Source: Chloranthus sessilifolius
Taxonomy: Eukaryota; Streptophyta; Magnoliopsida; Chloranthales; Chloranthaceae
Assembly (NCBI GenBank): GCA_021018995.1
Contig: CM037593.1
Coordinates: forward strand, 4,988,088-5,052,087
DNA: 64,000 nt
Reading direction: 5' to 3'
Shown here: piece by piece, positions 56,248 to 64,000 of the stretch
How the letters are laid out: each line of letters begins with the position of its first letter
How positions within the stretch are numbered: the stretch's first letter is position 1
Translations under genes and position numbers: made by a program
Notes under the pieces: model-generated
What the model saw: only the letters and a program-made list of their open reading frames with translations
Database searches by the model: none
Told to the model about the DNA's origin: nothing

Positions 56248-57060
56248 AGAGCCTCCTTTGGAAACCTCATTGCAAGTAAGAACAATCGACTTGTGATCCG
56301 AGATCGTTGTAGTCCAACACTGAACCCTCAGATCATTCATCAAATCTAAGAAATCAATTCCACACAGAAATTTGTCGAGTCTACACATAATAGGATTGTC
56401 CTGACCATTCGTCCATGTAAACCGTCCCCCCCGACATTCCGAAATCAAAGAGAGATCATTGCGATATAAACTTCGTAAACAGATCGTTGACAGTGAGATC
56501 AATCGCACCTCTGTTTTTTTCATCGGTATTGCATAGAGCATTAAAATCCTCTCCAATACAGACCGGGCTAACCCATTTGGAGAGGAGGGCACTTAATTCG
56601 AAAAAGAAATCTCTTCTCAATCTATTATCTGTGGGGCTGTAGACCATGATAGCCACCCACTTGTGCCCATTCCTGCAGTCCTATAACAAAGCAGCCACCA
56701 GGAAATTACCTATCTTCGAGTTCATCTGTTTGAAAAGATTAGAATCTCAGGCTAACATAATTCCACCCCTTGTGCCTCGAGGGCCAGCCAATCCCACGCT
56801 CTGGCGCTAATTGTAGAGCGGACCTTAATATCATTGACCTCCTCCCACTTTGTCTCTTGCAACCCAATCACCTCGTTGCAAAATTTTTGACCAAAGCCCT
56901 TTTATCCAGTTCTCCCAGCCCTCGCACGTTCCAAGAAAAAAACTTCTTTAGAAAGATCAGAACATTATCCCTCGTAACTATAACGAGCACACCCTTTAAG
57001 TGCCTGCAGATAGGGAGCCCTTCAACTGTGATTCAACAGATTTGATCCTATTTCGTCTCT
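56248..57060 (-). pseudogene. LINE F endonuclease
   Basis: Minus strand. The C-terminal part reads GRFTWTNGQDNPIMCRLDKF and DHKSIVLTC (56460-56260). The middle reads VCIGEDFNALCNTDEKN (56560-56500), matching the GDFN motif of EEP nucleases. The N-terminal part contains GLQETKWEE (about 56860). It is frame-shifted between segments. The hAT-C insertion truncates the link to RT. Confidence 0.82.
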
Positions 57061-57089
57061 GTCCCTTACTCATTCGAGAATGAAAGTCC

Positions 57090-58850
57090 CTATCGTGATC
57101 TAACATGTAACTTTTTCCCCTTACGTCGCTCTGCCTTTGTCAACTGTTGCCATCTAGAAAGAATATCACAGTATATCTTTAAGAGATCTTTACGGTTATC
57201 ATTGAAGGAGACTCCCAAAGCGTCCTCCAATCTTAAGAAGTCTTTCCTCATCTTGTAACATTTGATCATCATTCGGAAGCCTATTCAAGTCCCACTCTGA
57301 AGAGTACTGAGCAATTGTGTCAGAAGCAACCGAACCACTAGTGGTTGGGGTTTTAGGAGATGGGGTATTTTGTTTGCAATCAGATCTGCACTGGCTACCA
57401 AAACATTTGCACTCAAAATCCAAGACAGAATTAGAAAACAGTGGTTTATAACCCGGCCCAAAAGGCTCGGGCTGTTTACCAACAAATTCAACATCCGAAA
57501 CCACCCTTTCAAGCCTATTAACATTTTCAAACTCTGTCACTGGAGGCCATGAGCCTAGGGGCCATGTGTTGCTGGTGGAGCATGCATTCCCCGTGTGTCC
57601 TTCCGCCCGCACAGAATCACTACTGCCCGTATTACTGACGTGGGATACCAAGTTGGCATCAGGTGGGCTTGTCTCTTTTCCCGAAATCCACCCACGTGGC
57701 CTCTCGATCATGTCACTATAGCAATGTCCTTGAGTTGTAGTTCCTTGGACCCGAGATGACCTCTGCTTGACTAAATCTGTTGGTTGGTATGCAACAGTAC
57801 CAGCGTTCTCAATATACTGCAGGTCATTGGGACCCACGCCCCTTTGTTGCTGAAGATCTCCCACATTCCTGTCATTAAAGTGCGTCGTCTCCATATCCTT
57901 TGTGTTTTCATAGTTCGTACGAAAGCAATCCAAACCTCCTTCCCGCCACACGTACTATTTTCTGGCGGTATATTGATCTCAATTACCTTGATAAATGAAG
58001 CATTACGTGCCTGCTTCTTCCCACATTTAATACCTTCCATCCGTTCGACTTCCGATGCAGAAATATTCTGCTGCTGAATTTGAACCGTTGATTTTCGTGG
58101 ACCCTCCCTATAAAGCAGTTCGTTGTCCTTTTCCCGTTCACATTGAGGTTCTTGACCCTCAGAAAACTGCTTTCCACTGGTCTAATAACACTTTTGCATT
58201 TTGATCCATTTTGTCATGCCACGACGACCCGCTCGAGCCGTGGGTCCCCTGTGAGATCCGTTATCGCACCCAGGTACTGCTGCGTCTGGAGCCCGACCCG
58301 TGCGCTAGAGTTCTGGGAGCTTCGTTGTCTTCTCACTTTCTCATTTCCCATCAACCCCCCTTCTTGCTAATAACTTCCTTCCCTCGACCCATCGTGTCCT
58401 ATACCTCGCCGGACCCTATCCCTTCGGCTCCTACTTCACTGTGATTTGCAACCGCTACCCATTTATGCCTATCCAATTCCATCCAACACCTGTGCCGGCA
58501 TCAGTTAACCTTGACATCTCCCCACCTTGGTATGAGGCTGGCATTGGTGGTATGCGCCGCAATCCTGGCGTAGCGAATGTCCTCCCCAGCGGCAGTGATT
58601 TTGTCGACTTCGAGGAAAGTCCCGCACCTTCGGCCGATACCACTTAGGACTTCATTCGCCCAGGTATTAGGGGGGGGGGGGGGGATAGTCCATAGATTCA
58701 GATCCATATACCGTTGTCTCCCTTTTGAATGGAGGTTCTGTAAATATCCTCCTCCTACTTGAAAAAGCGAACTGCAGAGCCCCCCCCATTGGACTACGCC
58801 AGCCTTGCACAAGACCTCAACAACTTTCTCCTGACCTTCCGAGAATCCAA
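57090..58850 (-). pseudogene. LINE F ORF1 (DUF4283 / zinc-knuckle type)
   Basis: At 58730-58501 the minus strand reads DLNLWTIPPPPPNTW, GIGRRCGTFLEVDKIT and YARI. This resembles the end of the DUF4283 nucleic-acid-binding domain and following linker of plant L1 ORF1. Downstream are a KCGKKQARN-like region (58030) and a hydrophilic 250-codon stretch (57951-57199) with CKCFGSQCRSDC. It ends at 57090 just before the endonuclease. Frames change at least three times. Confidence 0.65.
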
Positions 58851-58860
58851 GAAGAGAAAA

Positions 58861-60844
58861 ACTTTTGTTTATTTTTGATATATGTAGTCTTTTTTGTAAT
58901 GATCTCTAAGCATCAACACTAAATGGTTTTTAATGTCTATGGGAGGGAGACTATCATGATCAACTGAGAGGAGGACCCCCTATCACGATTTTTTACTTTA
59001 TTAACGTCATAAATATCACTTGAGACCGAGAATGAAAAGCTCTCATAAAGAGGCCTCATACCTTGCGCGGCGATATGATGATGGGGATCATGTACTAACT
59101 TGCATGGCAAACACTAAGACTGTAACTCCCTCTTATCAGTCTTAGTAGCATTCCCCATCTGATCTCCGTCCCTAGAAGTCCCTAGTTTAAAGAAACGATT
59201 GGCCCTTTTAAATTTCTTTCCTGCTATATGCCATCCATTGTTCAGATCTCTTTCCTGTCGCTTAGAGATGAACACTTGATTAGAATGATCCACCGTCCCA
59301 CCATTAATGGTATTTATATTAAGCCATTTCGAGATGGTAACCCCCGAGCTCCAGTGGGCATCACAACCCCGAAAATGGCATTAGATCCTCCGTTTCAAGT
59401 TGAGGTTGCTGCATCCATTGCGCATCCAGTTACCTTAGTGACAACTGGAGCAGCAGATTTACCCTTGAAAGAGTGTGAACCTCCGAAACTGTGCGGAATC
59501 TGGCTGCCACCTTGATACTCTCTGGAGCCACCACGGTAGCCCTTGACACCATAGACACCATTGTCCCGTCGTCGGTGTGTACCGCCTTGTTTGTCTCCAC
59601 TCCATCCTCCATTTCCGTTGCCCTCCCACTCTCCCCTCCTATCGCCGCTCCTCATTTGTTTTTATTCTTTAATATTAGTATGGCGAGATCATGGCGAAGA
59701 GTCTCGCTACGCTATGGTGATGCTATGGCGATGCTATGGCGAGACTATTTATTTTTAATTTTTTAATATTTTTATTTTATTACCCTTTCATACTTCAATT
59801 GGTCGCGCAGCTCCTATATGGTGTTCACCCTTCCGTACTTTGGCCACATATATTCACCATATCTTGTTCTAGGTTACTTGCCCATTGAATCCGGGCTGAG
59901 TACGACTTGCAATGGTAACCTTTATTACATAATTCATTAATGCTATGTATGCATTACTACTTCTTCATTAACTCATTCTTTTGTTTCTTTCATCATAACA
60001 TGTCCTTAATTTGACTAATAGACTTAAATCCTACTCGTGTCATTTCATAATATTTTGTTTCTTTATCATTCATGGTTTTCATGTAGTTCATTCGTGAATC
60101 TTTCTACTTTCATATGCTTATGTGATACACAAATTATCATGCAAAAACCTCGGCAGAACATCATGCAATATTTCACTTATTTAGTCCATTATTCATTATA
60201 ATGGTATGGTAACATGAGGATCATATTCATTGTTTGGATGTGTCCACAATTTAAATAACAGGAGCATAATATTTTTATGATTTCTATGTAGCATGAACAT
60301 ATGTGGATAAACATGTGAATCTAGAATTAAACATATAGTAACAAATTAACAATGAATGAAAAATACATGAAAAAAAAAAAACTAGCATATGGAGATTAAA
60401 TTTAAATAATAAATAAACATATCATATTTAATTTCACAAACACCTTTTTCAATATTTGGATAGAAATTAACCTCATCCCAGCAAGATACTTATTCATAGC
60501 ATTAAAAACCCTATGATTTTCTTGATATCTTGAATTCCTGAGGATCTTTCTTAATTTTTTTGAGGATCTTGATTGGTTTATTGAACGGTATCTCGATTAG
60601 TTTCTTGATTTCTTGAGGGGCTTTGATAAATTTTGGAAAAGAGCCCTCTTGAAATTTTTCTTGAAAAGCCTTAAAAAAAAGGCTTCAGGAAAATCTTTAT
60701 TATAATACAAATCTTTAGTTCTTCTCTTTCCTTTCTTGAAAAGGCCTTATTGAAAAGCCTTCTGAATATCTTAAGAGACTCCTGAAAGTCTCAAAACCCT
60801 AAATCTTGCAGTAAAGTGTACCTCAAACTAAACCCCATATTCTC
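58861..60844. other. Intron 8 sequence without a supported gene
   Basis: It includes a Gly/Arg-rich minus-strand frame at 59395-59655, which may be 5' sequence of LINE F. A short block of 'atggcgagatcatggcgaag' repeats at 59680-59750 resembles the ends of the 51594 MITE. AT-rich sequence follows. Repeated 'cttgaaaagcctt' phrases at 60640-60760 look LTR-like. No membralin exon is present. Confidence 0.6.
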
Positions 60845-63556
60845 AAAAGACTTCCAAAAATCTTCTGTGAACGGCTCTACAATTCCCATGGAATGTGTAG
60901 ACCAAGAATGGACAGGATCCACTTTCAAGCGATTACTTCAGCTCAAGCCATGAATCTGGAAAGAGGGTTCGAAGAAGAGGAGGTGAAAAAGGTGGTTCAC
61001 ACCTTGGGCTTCAACAAATCACCGGGACCGGACAGATTTAAGCGGAATTTTTTAGATGTTGTTGGTCGACGATCAGAGCAAAGTTCTTAGCTATGATCAA
61101 GAATTCCAGCACACGGGCAGATTGTTTAAAAGTATGAATTCGACTTTTTTGGCACTGATCCCTAAACGAGATGGGGCTACGTCTTTGGCGGATTACTGCC
61201 CAATAAGCCTAATCGGAGTGGCATACAAGATCATCTCCAAAGTGCTGGCCAATCGTCTCAAAGGGGTGATCAGTGCTCTTAGTTCTAATGTCCAAGGTGC
61301 TTTTATCCTGGGAAGGCAACTCATGGATATAGTTGTGGCGGCAGCGGAAACTATTCACTCAGCTAAGAAGGGGAATGACAAAGGATGCGCCTTCAAGATC
61401 GATATGGAGAAGACTTACGATACTGTGTAGTGGGGGTTCTTAGACTATGTTCTTCAAAGGATGGGGTTCGGAGGAAAGTGGAGAAAGTGGATGTTTGGTT
61501 GTTATGGGTCGGCCAGATTCTCGGTATTGGTCAACGGAGTGCCTCATGGATATTTCAGAAGTGACCGAGGTCTCAGACAAGGTGAACTGATATTACCTCC
61601 TCTTTTTAACTGTGTGGGGGAGGCACTCCATAATCTGTTCAAAAGGGCCGAAGAAATTAACCTGATTAAGGGGTTCAAAACAGCTGTGACAGGCCCCTCG
61701 ATATCGCATCTTCAATATGCGGATGGTACTTTGGTGTTCTGTAATGGAAACAATGGGGATAGGGAACTTAGAAATACTACGGATGTCCTCAAGATCTTTG
61801 AAGTGGTCTCGGAGCAAAGGATTAATCTGCACAAATCTAGCCTAACTGGGATAAATCTTCCTCCGGAGGACACTGAGTGAGCTGCTAGGAGGGTCGGTTG
61901 TAAGGCCACTAAGTTTCTCATTAATTATCTGGGGATCCCGTTGGGATTTGGCAGGATTAGACTTCATATGTGGGACACGGTGATTCAGAGATTTAAGAAA
62001 AGATTGGCGACATGGAAAAGCAAGTTCCTCAGCTATGGGGGAAGATTAACCCTTATTAAATCCATGTTTGCGTCCATTCCAATCTTTATGATGTCTTTCC
62101 TTAAGGCGTCAGTGGGAATTATCAAGAAATTGGAGAAAACGGTAAGGGACTTCCTATGGGAGGGAGCGGGGGACTGAAAAAGATTCACTTAGTCCGATGG
62201 GAACAATGTTGCGAGGCTAAAGATTTTGGAGGGCTTGGAATCAGAAATCTCAAGTTGGTTAACAAAGGGCTTCTCGCAAAATGGAGATGGAGATTAGGAG
62301 AGGAGAACGAAAGAAGCAACCTATGGCACCAAATAGTCCCTACAAAATACGGTCAAGTTTCCGGGGATGTTCCGAATACGAATAGGGGATCCCACTGGTG
62401 GAAGGCAATTAACGAGGACTCCCAACTTATTAGGGAAGGCACAAAGTTCAGGTTGGGGGATGGACAAGATATTAGGTTTTGGAAAAATGTCTAGATTGGG
62501 GAACAGCCGTTGTCCCAAAGATTCCCGAGGCTGTTCGACTTATTTGCAGGCAAGGAAGTGGTCGTGAGCGAGGTTTGGAATAGGTCCGAAGGAATAACAG
62601 AGTGGAATATTCAGCTAAGACGCCCCTTGGGGGACTGGGCAGGTGATGACCTTCGAAACCTAATGGACCTGATTGGGGAGGCTGCGCCCAATGTACTGAG
62701 TAGGGACAAGAGGATGTGGTGTCATTCGAAGAAAGGAAACTTCTCGGTTAAGTCCTTCTACAATCTCCTCAAGACTTGGAATAGAGGAACGGTGGAGAGA
62801 GGATTCTGGCCGAAAATATGGAAGATCAAAACACCACCGAAGATCAGATTTTTTGCTTGGCTGCTGGTCAAAAATAAATTGCTTACGAGGGACCAGATGA
62901 TTAGAAGAAATATCCTGGTTACAAACCGTTGCATGCTCTGCATGCGGGGGAATGAATCGATGCCTCACATATTTCTGCATTGCTCTTTTGCGAGATCAGT
63001 TTGGTATAAGATTTTTAAGATAGTTAAGGTCGATTGGGTTCTTCCTTTTTGGCCGGTGTAGATGATGTAAATGTGGAAGGCGCTAAAATTTGAGGATCCA
63101 AGGAAGGACCTTTGGCCTCTCACGATTTACGCGGTATTCTGGGCCATCTGGTTGGAAAGAAATAACAGGATATTCAGACGAAGGGCAAAGCCGTTCTCTT
63201 TGGTTGTTTGCGACATCAGAGATTTGGTTATTAGTTGGAATGCTAGCAAGATGGATATCTTCAACGACGGGTTACTTCTCTTCCTTTCGATATGGGAGGA
63301 TTTCTGTGGCATGACTTCCTGATTTGCGAGTCAACGGGGGGATCCGGGTTTGCTCCATGTCTGTCGCTGGTCCAGGGGAAGAGTTGCTAGAGTTTTTGGG
63401 GTCTCGCTTTGCCGCTTTGTTTGGGCAGCTCCTTGCTACCCACCAAGGTTTGCCTTTTCTTTTTTTGCTTTCATGTTTTGTTTTTGCTTTGTTTCTTTTT
63501 TGTTGTTTCTCTGTTTGGTTTTATATATATCTTTGTTACCGCCTCAAAAAAAAAAA
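60845..63556 (+). mobile_element. L1-type LINE 'G', 5'-truncated, sense strand
   Basis: It begins near 60845 within the RT N-terminal linker and ends in a poly(A) at 63546-63556. It includes RT, the connection region and zf-RVT (CMLCMRGNESMPHIFLHC) at about 62930-62985, then FWAIWLERNNRIF. It is the only large LINE here in the same orientation as membralin. A candidate TSD with three mismatches is aaaccccatattctc (60830-60844) and aaaacccatgatctc (63562-63576). The 3' end shares the 'tacccaccaagg' and 'tttgttacc' motifs with LINEs C and F. Confidence 0.87.
60893..63322 (+). pseudogene. LINE G RT and zf-RVT, catalytic motif altered
   Basis: Frames read EEEVKKVVHTLGFNKSPGPD, then FLALIPKRDGATSLADYCPI, IDMEKTYDTV (followed by a TAG in place of Gln), GLRQGELILPPLFNCVGEAL and QYADG at 61713-61727. 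YADD is expected there, so the second catalytic Asp is Gly (GAT to GGT) and RT would be inactive. INYLGIPLGFG and WKSKFLSYGGRLTLIKSM follow. The last stretch (62510-63322) is long and open apart from stops near 63059. Confidence 0.87.
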
Positions 63557-64000
63557 CAAGAAAAACCCATGATCTCCCTTTTTCTTATCTCCTTCTAACC
63601 ATAACCTCACATCTCTCTCTCTCTCTCTCTCTTTCTTTTCTCGTTCTCTTTATTTTCTTGTTCTCTTAATTTTAATTTTTTTTTTTTTAAGGAGCGTGGA
63701 ATAAAATCCACGACTCCACTTGAGTCCATGCACCTCTCTAACTCACGATCCCTAGTGGATCACGATGGGTCCTTGGGACCCATCCCAACACCCCTCTCTT
63801 GGTCTTAACTCTTAAGTGAAGGGCCAATGGCTCATCATCGGTCTTTATGCATCTTAATAAAGTTAACAGGTCTTTAATTAATTAACGGTCTTAAATTAAG
63901 CTAATGAGTCTTTAATTAATCAAATGGGTCTTTAATTTAGTTAATGACTCTTAAATTAATTAAATTTTGCTTGGGCCTCAAGCAACTATGGCCCAAAGGG
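63557..64000. repeat. (CT)n tract, hairpin and 'gtctttaattaat' repeats
   Basis: (CT)n at 63612-63632 is followed by a T-rich tract and a short hairpin (gtggaat/atccac near 63690-63703). Diverged tandem copies of 'gtctttaattaattaac' follow from 63870 to the end. The order resembles 15079-15150, so this may be part of the same LTR family into which LINE G inserted. No boundary was found. Confidence 0.45.

Larger units (their letters stand above)
52038..58860 (-). mobile_element. L1-type LINE 'F', near full-length, split by hAT-C
   Basis: The poly(A) is the T run at 52038-52051. On the minus strand the order is ORF1 (58850-57090), endonuclease (about 57060-56248), hAT-C insertion, linker and RT (55138-53355), and C-terminus with zf-RVT (53224-52379). 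Its 3' end shares the 'accttggtgggtagtaa' motif with LINEs C and G. A Gly/Arg-rich frame at 59655-59395 may be further 5' sequence. It is degenerate and antisense to membralin. Confidence 0.85.

Noticed and set aside
55597-56592. 331-codon minus-strand ORF, the longest in the window
   Set aside because: It runs from LINE F endonuclease across the hAT-C right terminus at 56239, then (TA)n and T/C-rich low-complexity sequence, into the MITE. It is a chance fusion across element borders.
52023-59540. TSD for LINE F from similar sequences 'caccaaggtag' (near 52026) and 'caccacggtag' (near 59529)
   Set aside because: The match is short and imperfect, and the right copy lies within a frame that could be LINE ORF1. 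It could be chance.

Overview
The window is nuclear DNA of a flowering plant. It shows a eukaryotic tRNA gene, GT-AG introns, plant-type L1 LINEs, Ty1/copia and other LTR retrotransposons, and many hAT transposons and MITEs. The very large, LINE-rich introns would suit a TE-rich woody lineage, possibly a magnoliid or early-diverging angiosperm, but that placement is a guess.

Only two host genes are supported. One is an intact tRNA-Phe(GAA) at 5206-5278. The other starts 160 bp downstream on the same strand. It encodes a membralin (TMEM259 family) ER membrane protein and fills the rest of the window. Eight coding exons were found by joining reading frames across consistent GT-AG sites: 5438-5602, 10026-10085, 13138-13569, 26049-26121, 26852-26973, 27188-27282, 46621-46700 and 50928-51014. 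They give 1114 nt of uninterrupted coding phase (371 codons plus one base). Exon 8 ends in phase 1 and no following exon is visible, so the gene exceeds 58.5 kb and its C-terminal half lies beyond 64000.

Nearly everything else is transposon. Upstream, 1-4250 is a decayed copia element split by a 2.7-kb solo LTR with a perfect 5-bp target-site duplication (TSD), and a hAT-type MITE lies at 4698-5085. Intron 1 holds a tandem duplication, an RTE fragment, two MITE-type elements and a 420-bp near-perfect foldback. Intron 3 holds minisatellites, one of them split by a MITE, copia pieces and two antisense L1 elements.

Intron 6 (19.3 kb) contains a four-level nest: a non-autonomous hAT (28161-41115) split by an L1 (28706-40832), split by a coding hAT (29239-39083), split by a second coding hAT (31278-37001). 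After it come a copia RT fragment and a copia element split by a 920-bp solo LTR. Intron 7 carries a compact LTR element with two 966-bp LTRs around only 350 bp. Intron 8 has two MITEs, an antisense L1 split by a hAT that is itself split by a MITE, and a sense L1.

Most TE coding regions are broken. No gene cluster, CRISPR array or operon-like system is present. The notable content is the transposon stratigraphy, the foldback, the tRNA next to the membralin promoter and the size of the gene.
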